A stretch of DNA of 6,085 nt from Elusimicrobiota bacterium (GCA_012511615.1 JAAZFS010000107.1:1-6085), one strand, 5' to 3'; shown: positions 1 through 5,234, counted from the first letter of the stretch. Made by a program: numbers and translations. The notes: generated from the letters alone by a model not told the origin.

Positions 1-708
1 GCGAAGGTTCTTGGGAAAAGAATCTATCCAAGGTTGTATCTCCTTTTTGAAAAATTCCTTTTCAAAATCCTCACTCATTTTTACGGCCATTATTAGACCT
101 ACCTTGGCTTTATTGGCTACACGGACAGCAAGATCAAGTCCTTTTTCCCAGTTTGATCTACCCACGAAAAGAAAGTAGTCCTCTTTATCACGGCTCCAAG
201 GTGTATTTTTAACATCTATAGAATTATGCACTGTCCCGATAAAATTAATATTTTTATTTATATCTAGGTAGAGTTGTTTTTGTCGGTCGGATATGGCTAC
301 AAAATAATTGTTGCCTTGTTCTGTAAGTTCTACGCAACGTTTAACTGATTTTTCAGTGGCTGGTCCGTGAAGAGTATGAAGCTTTGGGATATGAATTTCA
401 TTACGAGAGAGCATGTGGTCATGGATTACATCCACTTTTTCATATGCCGAAAGAGCATATGCGAACTTTGAGGCAAGAATACTGACTAGTCCCTTTTCGC
501 GCAGTGTTGAATCGAGTCCAAAGTAAATATCTTCATCAATATAGGGTACCAGTCGGCAAGAAACATTAGAATCTTTTGGGGCAAAAAGTATTACCTCGTG
601 GCCAAGTTTTGTAATTCCCTCAACAATTTCATAAGCAACCATTACAATACCTCCATACATAGGTGGGGGAATTGGAATGTAAGGGGGAGTAATAACTGAT
701 ATTTTCAT
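1..708 (-). CDS. Glycosyltransferase family 4 (GT-B fold), N-terminal part, runs off the window
   Basis: The frame is open for 236 codons from ATG at 706-708 to the window edge, so the C-terminus is missing. The N-terminus (MKISVITPPY, then PPPMYGGI at about residues 14-21 and the LGHEVILFAP strand at about 35-44) is the donor-independent half of a GT-B glycosyltransferase of the GT4 type; the YGG loop and the GHEV strand are typical. VIHDH (about 98-102) and LHGP (about 113-116) match the acceptor-side core. VHNSID (about 180-185) and FVGRSNWEKGLDLAVRVA (about 200-217) match the linker and start of the C-terminal Rossmann domain that binds the nucleotide sugar. Such enzymes act in the cytoplasm, moving a sugar from NDP-sugar to a lipid, glycan or small acceptor; substrate cannot be told from sequence. 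Start choice: GAGGAG at 717-722 lies 8 bases before the ATG. No signal peptide or membrane segment is seen. Confidence 0.9.
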   Translation of the reverse strand, partial: MKISVITPPYIPIPPPMYGGIVMVAYEIVEGITKLGHEVILFAPKDSNVSCRLVPYIDEDIYFGLDSTLREKGLVSILASKFAYALSAYEKVDVIHDHMLSRNEIHIPKLHTLHGPATEKSVKRCVELTEQGNNYFVAISDRQKQLYLDINKNINFIGTVHNSIDVKNTPWSRDKEDYFLFVGRSNWEKGLDLAVRVANKAKVGLIMAVKMSEDFEKEFFKKEIQPWIDSFPKNLR

Positions 709-754
709 GATTCTTGCTCCTCTGCTATTTGATAAATAAGCCAATATCTCCACA

Positions 755-783
755 ATATTATCATATATCTAAGAGAATGACAA
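755..783 (-). promoter_or_regulatory. Promoter of the glycosyltransferase gene
   Basis: Read on the minus strand, TTGTCA (778-783) is followed after 17 bases by TAATAT (755-760). The -35 matches the sigma-70 consensus at 5 of 6 positions and the -10 at 4 of 6. Transcription would start near 748, leaving a leader of about 40 bases that contains the GAGGAG ribosome site. An alternative -10 (GATAAT, two bases nearer to the -35) is possible. The remaining bases between here and the terminator at 935 hold nothing I can support. Confidence 0.5.
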
Positions 784-934
784 TAAAATTTTCTATAAAT
801 AAAGCCTTAAAATTAGGTGTAAAGAGGATTTTGGAAAAGTCGCTATAGGGTGTTTTTTATAGTTTAGTTGTAGAGACCTTGCTTGTTGTTAATTGTGGAG
901 GCTCTAATGGGTGGGGGGCTTGTATATAAAGCAT

Positions 935-982
935 AAAAAAAATCACTGGCGGCAAACCTAAAGAAGATTTGACCGCCAGTGA
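935..982 (-). terminator. Rho-independent terminator of the peroxiredoxin gene
   Basis: A perfect 10-base inverted repeat (943-952 with 973-982, TCACTGGCGG and its complement) is followed, on the minus strand, by eight U residues (935-942, A8 on the plus strand). The stem can be lengthened inward by C953-G971 and A954-956 with T968-970 if A972 bulges. It begins 16 bases after the peroxiredoxin stop codon, so it terminates that gene. On the plus strand there is no T-run after the stem, so it works in one direction only. Confidence 0.88.
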
Positions 983-998
983 CAGTGACGTAGTTAGA

Positions 999-1718
999 CT
1001 ACTTTTTTAAGATTGCATCTTCAATCTTTTCTTTTGAGATGGGTTTTGTGCAGAAATACCAATCCTGGCATGTTATCTCCGGATCTTCTTTTCCTGATAC
1101 CCTATCTTTTACTGCTCCACAAGTGCCTGGTGGAGGAACGATAACATCATCACCAGGGTGCCAGTCTGCAGGTGTTGCGACTTTAAATTTATCGGCTGTC
1201 TGCATAGCGATAAGGGCACGGTACATCTCATTGAAATTCCGGCCAAGACTCAGTGGATAGTAAATGATTGCACGGATGATTCCTTTGGGGTCTACATAGA
1301 AAACCGCCCGTACTGCCTTTGTACTATCTTCATTTGGCTGAACCATTCCATATTTGTTTGAAACATTCATGGAAATATCTTCAATCAAAGGAAATTTTAT
1401 CTCCACATTTTTCAAGCCATTGAATTCAATTTTTTCCTCGAGAGCTCTCAACCAGGCTATGTGGCTGGTCAATCCATCAATTGATAGCCCAACTAATTTG
1501 CAATTCGCTTTATTGAATTTTTCTTCCAAACTTGCGAATGTAATAAACTCTGAACTACATACAGGAGTAAAATCCGCCGGATGGCTAAAGAGAATTACCC
1601 ATTCTCCTTCATAATCGCTAGGAAAGTTGATTTCACCTTGGGTTGTTACTGCTGTGAACTCTGGGGCTCTGTCACCAATTTTTGGCATAGGTACAACTTC
1701 TTGTTTGCATTCTTCCAT
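999..1718 (-). CDS. Peroxiredoxin, Prx6 subfamily (thiol peroxidase)
   Basis: The 239-residue protein reduces hydrogen peroxide and organic hydroperoxides in the cytoplasm using a reactive cysteine. The AhpC/TSA fold is plain: the strand WVILFSHP, then the active-site loop HPADFTPVC with Thr51 and peroxidatic Cys54, and the strand AVRAVFYVDPKG. The long C-terminal domain of the Prx6 class is present, with C200 and the motif CQDWYFC (C217 and C223), whose spacing matches the resolving cysteines of archaeal Prx6-type thioredoxin peroxidases. It is therefore more likely a 2-Cys-mechanism Prx6 than a true 1-Cys enzyme. Start choice: AAGGAGG (1724-1730) sits 5 bases before the ATG at 1716-1718; an ATG further upstream (1773-1775) lacks a ribosome site and lies in the operator, so the 19 extra residues it would add are rejected. 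The gene is a single-gene unit with its own promoter, operator-like dyad and terminator. The electron donor is not encoded here. Confidence 0.96.
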   Translation of the reverse strand: MEECKQEVVPMPKIGDRAPEFTAVTTQGEINFPSDYEGEWVILFSHPADFTPVCSSEFITFASLEEKFNKANCKLVGLSIDGLTSHIAWLRALEEKIEFNGLKNVEIKFPLIEDISMNVSNKYGMVQPNEDSTKAVRAVFYVDPKGIIRAIIYYPLSLGRNFNEMYRALIAMQTADKFKVATPADWHPGDDVIVPPPGTCGAVKDRVSGKEDPEITCQDWYFCTKPISKEKIEDAILKK

Positions 1719-1748
1719 AATAACCTCCTTATGGTCATTGTTCCAAAT

Positions 1749-1783
1749 CCTATTAGCAATAGTTATCACTATCATCTAATAGG
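1749..1783 (-). promoter_or_regulatory. Operator-like dyad with a Fur/PerR-type box, upstream of the peroxiredoxin gene
   Basis: Outer arms CCTATTAG (1749-1756) and CTAATAGG (1776-1783) are perfect complements, and an inner pair ATAGT (1759-1763) / ACTAT (1768-1772) is nested inside. Read on the minus strand, the 19 bases at 1773 to 1755 begin GATAGTGATAA and match the E. coli Fur-box consensus at 13 of 19 positions, 10 of the first 11. The dyad overlaps the last bases of the likely -10 and covers the expected start of transcription near 1774, a usual place for a repressor site. A Fur-family regulator such as PerR is a natural candidate for a peroxidase gene; this is inference, and no regulator is encoded in the window. 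Confidence 0.5.
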
Positions 1784-1808
1784 TTATTTAATTAAATATT
1801 TTTGTCAA
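1781..1808 (-). promoter_or_regulatory. Promoter of the peroxiredoxin gene
   Basis: On the minus strand, a perfect TTGACA (1803-1808) is followed after 16 bases by TAACCT (1781-1786), which keeps the three most conserved -10 positions (T1, A2, T6). The spacer is purely A/T after the first bases. Transcription would start near 1774, giving a leader of about 55 bases. The -10 is weak, which suits a regulated promoter. Confidence 0.5.
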
Positions 1809-1829
1809 GTAGCAGTAATTGTTTGGTAA

Positions 1830-1846
1830 TCTTTTGCAACAAAAGA
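1830..1846. repeat. Short inverted repeat between the divergent peroxiredoxin and ygiQ promoters
   Basis: TCTTTTG (1830-1836) and CAAAAGA (1840-1846) are perfect 7-base complements around a 3-base centre. It lies about 20 bases upstream of the peroxiredoxin -35 and about 30 bases upstream of the ygiQ -10 boxes. It could be a protein-binding site shared by both promoters, but a 7-base A/T-rich palindrome may also be chance. Confidence 0.25.
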
Positions 1847-1877
1847 CTTTAGAAACAAAACATAGCTTAGGTTATTA

Positions 1878-1888
1878 TATAATATAAT
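1878..1888 (+). promoter_or_regulatory. ygiQ: -10 region of the ygiQ promoter (two overlapping TATAAT boxes)
   Basis: Two perfect TATAAT hexamers overlap by one base (1878-1883 and 1883-1888). No good -35 is found 16-18 bases upstream, so the promoter is weak, depends on an activator, or relies on the A/T-rich surroundings. A start near 1890-1896 would leave a leader of about 170 bases before ygiQ. Confidence 0.4.
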
Positions 1889-1992
1889 AGGATTAAAAGA
1901 AATAACTTTGATTGTATTTGTCTTGTCTATCTTTTACTATAGTATTTTAAAAGAATTTTTCATTGATTTTAAATGCAAAGAGGAGAGAGAAT

Positions 1993-2070
1993 TTGCGCAA
2001 AATACTCGTAAGAAAAAAAATAGTTGCAAAAAATGGATATTATATGAGGGTATGTTTAATATCCCTATGA
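1993..2070 (+). CDS. Possible 25-residue leader peptide coupled to ygiQ
   Basis: The sequence AGAGGAG at 1979-1985 is the only strong ribosome site upstream of ygiQ, and 7 bases after it a TTG (1993-1995) opens a 25-codon frame reading M/LRKILVRKKIVAKNGYY and so on. Its TGA (2068-2070) overlaps the ygiQ ATG (2067-2069) as ATGA, the classic arrangement for translational coupling. The peptide is basic and unlike any family I recognise. It may be a real leader that delivers ribosomes to ygiQ, which has no ribosome site of its own. It could equally be a chance frame or the relic of a frameshifted ygiQ N-terminus. Confidence 0.3.
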   Translation: MRKILVRKKIVAKNGYYMRVCLISL

Positions 2071-2681
2071 AAGTTTCTATTCCTTATCTATCAGAAATTC
2101 CGGCGATTCCTCTTGGGGGTTTTGATGTAATAATTGTAACTGCGGATGCTTTTGTGGATCACCCGTCATTTGGTGCTGCCCTTATAGGAAGATATTTGGA
2201 GCATCTTGGCCTTACAGTTGGAATTATTTCACAGCCGGATATCAAACGAAAAGAAGATTTTGCTACTTTAGGTAGGCCTTCAATGTTTTTCGGCGTAACA
2301 GCAGGAAACTTAGATTCAATGGTGGCGCTCTACACATCACAGAGAAAAATCAGGAGTGACGACTCCTATAGTGAAGCTGGTCGTACTGGACGTCGCCCCT
2401 ACCTGCCCACCATTAGTTATACAAACAAACTCAAAGAGGCCTTTCCAGGAGTAGGGGTTGTTTTGGGTGGGCTTGAGGCCAGCCTCAGGCGGGTCAGCCA
2501 TTATGATTACTATCAAAACAAACTCAGAAAATCTATTCTGCTTGATTCTAAAGCCGATATGCTTGTTTACGGTGCCGGAGAAAATCCACTAAAAGAGATA
2601 GTGGATCGAATTTCAAAGGGAGAATCAATCAGAGATATTAGAGATGTTAGGGGCACGGCGGTGCCTGTCAAAGGCAGCTAA
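2067..2681 (+). CDS. ygiQ: YgiQ radical-SAM protein, N-terminal part, ended by an in-frame TAA
   Basis: This 204-residue frame is the Radical_SAM_N domain of YgiQ (UPF0313). The signature DVIIVTADAFVDHPSFG (about residues 20-36), then ALIGRYLEHLGLTVGIISQPD, FFGVTAGNLDSMV, GRRPYLPTISY, VVLGGLEASLRRVSHYDYY and DMLVYGAGE are characteristic and in the usual order. It lacks the iron-sulfur cysteines, so it cannot work as a radical-SAM enzyme alone. The frame stops at TAA (2679-2681) in a linker. In the same frame the family sequence resumes directly (ALVLPS at about 2706-2723). Start choice: ATG 2067 overlaps the stop of a possible leader peptide as ATGA; ATG 2052 and TTG 1908 are alternatives in the same frame, none with a well-spaced ribosome site. 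YgiQ has no settled biochemical role. Confidence 0.85.
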   Translation: MKVSIPYLSEIPAIPLGGFDVIIVTADAFVDHPSFGAALIGRYLEHLGLTVGIISQPDIKRKEDFATLGRPSMFFGVTAGNLDSMVALYTSQRKIRSDDSYSEAGRTGRRPYLPTISYTNKLKEAFPGVGVVLGGLEASLRRVSHYDYYQNKLRKSILLDSKADMLVYGAGENPLKEIVDRISKGESIRDIRDVRGTAVPVKGS

Positions 2682-2759
2682 CTTAAAGCTTTTGCAGCAT
2701 CGGCTCTGGTTCTTCCATCTGATAATGAGATAAGAAAAGAAAAAAAGAATTTTTCCAAG

Positions 2760-3743
2760 ATGACCGAGCTAATTTATTCTAATCTTAATCCTTACAATGC
2801 TTCTCCGCTTTTCCAGGAGGCTTCCGGTAGAGGTGTACTGATTAATCCGCCAGCTTTTCCAATGACAAGTGAAGAGTTGGACCTTGTTTATTCGCTACCT
2901 TATAGGCGCTTGAGTCATCCGGCCTATCAAGGGGGTGTTCCCGCACTGAAAGTGGTGGAGGCCTCTATAACTTCTCACAGGGGATGCTATGGAGCCTGTT
3001 CTTTTTGTTCTATCTCGCTTCATCAGGGAAAGTTTATTCAGTCTCGTTCGGAAAAATCTATCAGAGGAGAAGCCGAAAAATTAGCAGCATCTGGCAAAAA
3101 AACCATCACTGATGTTGGGGGGCCTAGTGCAAACATGTACGCTTCCTTCTGTTCAGATAGGAGTGCCATGAAAAATTGTCGGAGGCAAAGTTGTATTTTT
3201 CCGAATCAATGCCAACACCTTAAAGCTAGCCAGAAAGATTATTCTGAACTACTGAAAAATATCTTATCATTAAAAGGAATTAAAAATGTTTTTATCAATT
3301 CTGGTGTCAGGTATGATCTTGCTCTGCTGGAAGAATCTTTTATTAGGGATTTAGCCAGATGTTTTACTCCAGGCCAGCTGTCGGGTGCACCAGAGCATGT
3401 GGATGATAATATCCTTAAATTAATGGGAAAGCCTTTAATAAAAGTATATGATGATTTTTCTGCGAAATTTTATTCTTACTCCCAAAAAGCTGGGAAGAGT
3501 CAGCATCTGATGCCATACTTTATTGTGGGCCATCCAGGAGCCGATGATAAGTCTGAGAACAAGATAGCCACTTACTTTAGGGAGAATAAAATCAGGATGA
3601 GACAGATTCAGGAATTTTATCCCACACCAATGACTATCTCGACTTCAATCTATTATACAGGTCAGGTTCCTTTTACAGGAGAACTAGTTAAATCTGAAAA
3701 AAAACTATCAGTAATTAAAAAATGGAAAGGTAAAATTTTATGA
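2760..3743 (+). CDS. ygiQ: YgiQ radical-SAM protein, C-terminal part with the catalytic core
   Basis: From ATG 2760 there are 327 residues. The motif GCYGACSFC gives C76, C80 and C83, the CX3CX2C cluster that binds the [4Fe-4S] centre and S-adenosylmethionine. It is preceded by the YgiQ signatures INPPAFPMTSEELD and LPYRRLSHPAY, and by ITSHRG. A second group of cysteines (C131, C140, C145, C151, in the run NCRRQSC..PNQC) matches the extra cysteine cluster typical of this family after DVGGPSANMY. Later motifs are SGVRYDLAL, APEHVDD, MGKP, PYFIVGHPG and FYPTPMTISTSIYYTG. No ribosome site stands before ATG 2760, so independent translation of this half is doubtful. It ends with TGA at 3741-3743, overlapping the convergent methyltransferase gene by 6 bases. 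The short C-terminus may reflect this overlap. Confidence 0.85.
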   Translation: MTELIYSNLNPYNASPLFQEASGRGVLINPPAFPMTSEELDLVYSLPYRRLSHPAYQGGVPALKVVEASITSHRGCYGACSFCSISLHQGKFIQSRSEKSIRGEAEKLAASGKKTITDVGGPSANMYASFCSDRSAMKNCRRQSCIFPNQCQHLKASQKDYSELLKNILSLKGIKNVFINSGVRYDLALLEESFIRDLARCFTPGQLSGAPEHVDDNILKLMGKPLIKVYDDFSAKFYSYSQKAGKSQHLMPYFIVGHPGADDKSENKIATYFRENKIRMRQIQEFYPTPMTISTSIYYTGQVPFTGELVKSEKKLSVIKKWKGKIL

Positions 3744-4529
3744 ATGAATGGAATCCCTCTGTCTCAGGGCTTCAAATAGAAGAAGAGTCGCTGATTGTGC
3801 TGCATTTAGAGAATCAGTGGTTCCTTTCATCCGAATTTGAATTGATGGAACATCCTTCCAGACTGAGGAAAGTCCAGAGTGTTCGTTTCCTATCAGAATG
3901 GCGGTCGGACCAGTAAAGTCAGCTTCGGTATAATTTGGACCATTGCCAGGTCGGGCAGCAAATACTTTTATTTGATTTTTTTTAAACCATTCTTTTGCCT
4001 CTTCAGAGCTTAAAACTGCCTGCTTTAATCTGAATATAGCTCCGCGGCTGTTTCTGATGATGTTGGGATTGTAAATATCTGTAATAGGGGATGCAGCGAT
4101 ATGAAGATTGGCACCTGCCGCTTCGGCAGAGCGGATTATAGCTCCGATATTTCCAGGCTTTTCAAGAGATTCAGAAAGAATTATTAAAGGGTTTTTGGTC
4201 AGTTGAAGCGAAGAGACTGAAAGGTCTGGTATGTGAGCTATTGCTGTATATCCGTCTTTTCTGTTTCCGTATGTTATTTTTTCGTTTACACTATTAGTTA
4301 TAGGCTGAAGAGGGATATTTTGTTTTTTTGCCAGCTGATTGAGCGAAACATTAATTTTTTCTTCAGTAAAATAAATTTTTTTGATTTTTAAGGAACTCTC
4401 AAGGGCCTGCCTGAGTGGGAGAACTCCATCAATGAGAAATAATCCCTGTTTTCTTCTTTCTTTTTGTTTTCTTAGGCTGTAGAGAGTTTTTATCTCATGA
4501 TTTCTTCTGCTACTAATAATAGGTTTCAT
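3738..4529 (-). CDS. SpoU/TrmH-family RNA 2'-O-ribose methyltransferase
   Basis: The 263-residue protein has the two-part layout of the family. The N-terminal substrate-binding domain reads QGLFLIDGVLPLRQALE at about residues 28-44. The C-terminal SPOUT domain has a trefoil knot that binds S-adenosylmethionine. Motif 1 is PGNIGAIIRSAEAAGA (125-140) with N127 and the catalytic-type Arg133. Motif 2 is ILIGNEHSGLS (211-221) with Glu216. Motif 3 is the run IRMKG..DSLNAAQSATLLLFEALRQR (232-258) with S240 and N242. It transfers a methyl group to a ribose 2'-OH in rRNA or tRNA; the exact target (23S G2251-type, tRNA Gm18-type or other) cannot be assigned. Length is normal. The start at 4527-4529 has no ribosome site, but the promoter is so close that the mRNA probably begins at the ATG itself. 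Its stop (TAA, 3738-3740) overlaps the end of ygiQ. Confidence 0.93.
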   Translation of the reverse strand: MKPIISSRRNHEIKTLYSLRKQKERRKQGLFLIDGVLPLRQALESSLKIKKIYFTEEKINVSLNQLAKKQNIPLQPITNSVNEKITYGNRKDGYTAIAHIPDLSVSSLQLTKNPLIILSESLEKPGNIGAIIRSAEAAGANLHIAASPITDIYNPNIIRNSRGAIFRLKQAVLSSEEAKEWFKKNQIKVFAARPGNGPNYTEADFTGPTAILIGNEHSGLSSVWKDVPSIQIRMKGTTDSLNAAQSATLLLFEALRQRDSIHS

Positions 4530-4535
4530 GAAAAT

Positions 4536-4563
4536 ATTCTATCAGAAAACAGAATATTGACAA
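4536..4563 (-). promoter_or_regulatory. Promoter of the methyltransferase gene, giving a probably leaderless mRNA
   Basis: On the minus strand TTGTCA (4558-4563), a 16-base spacer and TAGAAT (4536-4541) are found; the -10 is preceded by TG one base earlier, making it an extended -10. Only six bases (4530-4535) separate the -10 from the ATG at 4527-4529, so the usual start of transcription falls on or next to the A of the start codon. The absence of any ribosome site before this ATG fits. Confidence 0.6.
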
Positions 4564-4604
4564 TAGCCAAGGCAGAGAAAATGTTTTTTTATTATTTACA
4601 TACA

Positions 4605-4633
4605 TTGACAAAAAAGTTGATATCTAGTTAAAT
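4605..4633 (+). promoter_or_regulatory. Promoter of the histone-like gene
   Basis: A perfect TTGACA (4605-4610), a 17-base spacer and TTAAAT (4628-4633) are followed by A/T-rich sequence. Transcription would start near 4640, leaving about 22 bases that hold AGGAGGAG (4648-4655), an almost ideal ribosome site 6 bases before the ATG. A good promoter with a near-perfect ribosome site suggests an abundant protein. It is arranged back to back with the methyltransferase promoter, their -35 boxes about 40 bases apart. Confidence 0.6.
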
Positions 4634-4661
4634 TATATTAGTTCTGTAGGAGGAGAAATCA

Positions 4662-5039
4662 ATGACAGAAAAAAAGAAAACTACTAAAAGTGCACTAGCT
4701 GCAAAAAAGAAAGCAGCTGCATCAGCCAAGCCAGTAGCAAAAAAAAGTACTGCAAAAAAGAAAGCAGTAACTGCTGCTTCGGCAAAAAAGAAAGCACCGG
4801 TTAAGGCTGCGGCTAAAAAGAAAGCGCCAGCTAAAGCTACGGCTAAAAAGAAAACAACAGCCACGGCTGCTGCTAAAAAGAAGGTCACTAAGAAGGCTCC
4901 GGCAAAAAAAGTTTCCGTCACTAAAGAAGCCATTAAGGAAAGGGCATATTACAATTACTTGAAACGCGGAAAAGGCCCTGGGAGTCCAGAAGAGGATTGG
5001 TATAAGGCAGAAAAAGAGCTTAAAGGCTTAAAAAAATAG
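4662..5039 (+). CDS. Histone-H1-like Lys/Ala-rich DNA-binding protein with a DUF2934-like C-terminus
   Basis: The 125-residue protein has two parts. Residues 1-83 are almost wholly Lys, Ala, Thr, Ser and Pro, like the tail of histone H1 and bacterial H1-like proteins (Hc1/Hc2 type); such tails bind DNA through charge and compact the nucleoid. From residue 31 the sequence repeats with an exact 10-residue period, each unit starting AKKK. Residues 91-125 form a compact, ordered-looking module (IKERAYYNYLKRGKGPGSP, then EEDW and KAEKEL) that resembles the short DUF2934 domain, whose consensus has RAY..Y..RG...G...DW..AE.EL. Its role is unknown. The start is fixed by AGGAGGAG at 4648-4655. No signal peptide or membrane segment is present. 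Binding to DNA rather than RNA is inference. It stands alone, with no obvious U-run terminator directly after the stop. Confidence 0.88.
   Translation: MTEKKKTTKSALAAKKKAAASAKPVAKKSTAKKKAVTAASAKKKAPVKAAAKKKAPAKATAKKKTTATAAAKKKVTKKAPAKKVSVTKEAIKERAYYNYLKRGKGPGSPEEDWYKAEKELKGLKK
4752..4910 (+). repeat. In-frame 30-base imperfect tandem repeat in the histone-like gene
   Basis: Five consecutive units of 30 bases (4752-4901) encode residues 31-80, each starting AKKK (GC- then three lysine codons, mostly AAAAAGAAA), and a sixth partial unit follows with AKK. The last six residues of each unit vary, mixing Ala, Pro, Val, Thr, Ser and Lys. The units are diverged at third positions, so this is an old repeat, though copy number could still change by slippage. 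Confidence 0.75.
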
Positions 5040-5071
5040 TATCCTCTCAAAGCACCTCGTAAGCACAAAAA

Positions 5072-5156
5072 GAACGACTGGGATAGTTGTAACCGGCTAG
5101 GTCTCGCAAGGCGGAACTTGATGACAGTATCTAGCAAGTCTAAAGGTTGCTATTCT
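5072..5156 (+). ncRNA. Candidate structured RNA between the histone-like and P-loop genes
   Basis: The stretch is richer in G and C than its flanks and has no convincing reading frame. It can fold as follows: an outer stem GGATAG (5081-5086) with CTATTC (5150-5155), one G-U pair; AACC (5091-5094) with GGTT (5145-5148); a 7-base stem 5096-5102 with 5129-5135 (GCTAGGT with ATCTAGC, one G-U); and a small inner hairpin TCGC (5104-5107) with GCGG (5111-5114). In addition CTTG (5117-5120) inside the 7-base stem's loop can pair with CAAG (5135-5138), sharing one base, which would make a pseudoknot. It resembles no riboswitch, tmRNA, SRP RNA or RNase P consensus that I know. It may be an independent small RNA, the 3' part of the histone-like mRNA, or a relic of a larger ribozyme. 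The strand is assumed. Confidence 0.35.
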
Positions 5157-5184
5157 AAAATCGGAGAAATACCCAAAACACATA

Positions 5185-5234
5185 CTCTCTGAAAATTATC
5201 TATATTTGACAGAGAGACTCATTTAAAATACCAT
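5185..5234 (+). promoter_or_regulatory. Promoter of the P-loop gene with an overlapping inverted repeat
   Basis: A perfect TTGACA (5206-5211) is followed after 17 bases by TACCAT (5229-5234, 4 of 6 consensus positions). The arms CTCTCTG (5185-5191) and CAGAGAG (5210-5216) are perfect 7-base complements 18 bases apart, about two helical turns from centre to centre. The right arm covers the end of the -35, so a dimeric regulator bound there would interfere with polymerase. There is no T-run after the repeat, so it is not a normal terminator. Confidence 0.45.

Larger units (their letters stand above)
2067..3743 (+). pseudogene. ygiQ: ygiQ as one gene, interrupted by in-frame TAA at 2679-2681
   Basis: The two parts lie in the same reading frame with only one stop codon between them, and no insertion or deletion is needed to join them. 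Read through, the protein is 558 residues. The stretch between the stop and the next ATG (2682-2759) still encodes recognisable YgiQ sequence, including the VLPS motif that normally precedes the radical-SAM core. That shows a single recent nonsense change rather than two independent genes. The C-terminus is also short: it ends about 17 residues after the YYTG..PFTGE motif, whereas E. coli YgiQ (739 residues) and many relatives continue well beyond it. Alternatives are a base-calling error, or suppression of TAA; other genes here use TAA, TAG and TGA as real stops. Confidence 0.75.

Noticed and set aside
843..862. Small hairpin CTATA/TATAG with a T-rich loop
   Set aside because: Five A/T pairs with a 10-base loop are expected by chance in such sequence.
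908..937. Tiny plus-strand frame (9 codons) after a GTGGAGG sequence
   Set aside because: Too short to support and its end lies in the terminator's A-run.
1773..1775. Upstream ATG adding 19 residues to the peroxiredoxin
   Set aside because: It lies in the operator at about the expected start of transcription, has no ribosome site, and AAGGAGG marks the ATG at 1716-1718.
1908..2051. TTG start giving a hydrophobic, possibly secretory N-terminus for YgiQ
   Set aside because: Family members are cytoplasmic and begin close to the DVIIVT strand; there is no ribosome site before this TTG and the extra residues are low-complexity A/T-driven sequence.
4680..4910. Tandem repeats as a CRISPR array or minisatellite
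   Set aside because: The period is a multiple of three, stays in frame, and encodes a lysine-rich protein tail; there are no identical repeats with unique spacers.
4628..4933. A 101-codon minus-strand frame rich in Ala, Phe and Val, looking like a membrane protein
   Set aside because: It is the complement of the lysine/alanine repeat: AAA and AAG codons read backwards give Phe and Leu. It has no ribosome site and the plus-strand gene has a strong one.
4955..5137. A 60-codon minus-strand frame across the end of the histone-like gene and the structured region
   Set aside because: No ribosome site, overlaps the conserved end of a real gene, and no recognisable domain.
5185..5216. Inverted repeat as terminator of the upstream transcript
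   Set aside because: Long 18-base loop and no U-run after the stem on either strand; an operator is the better reading.
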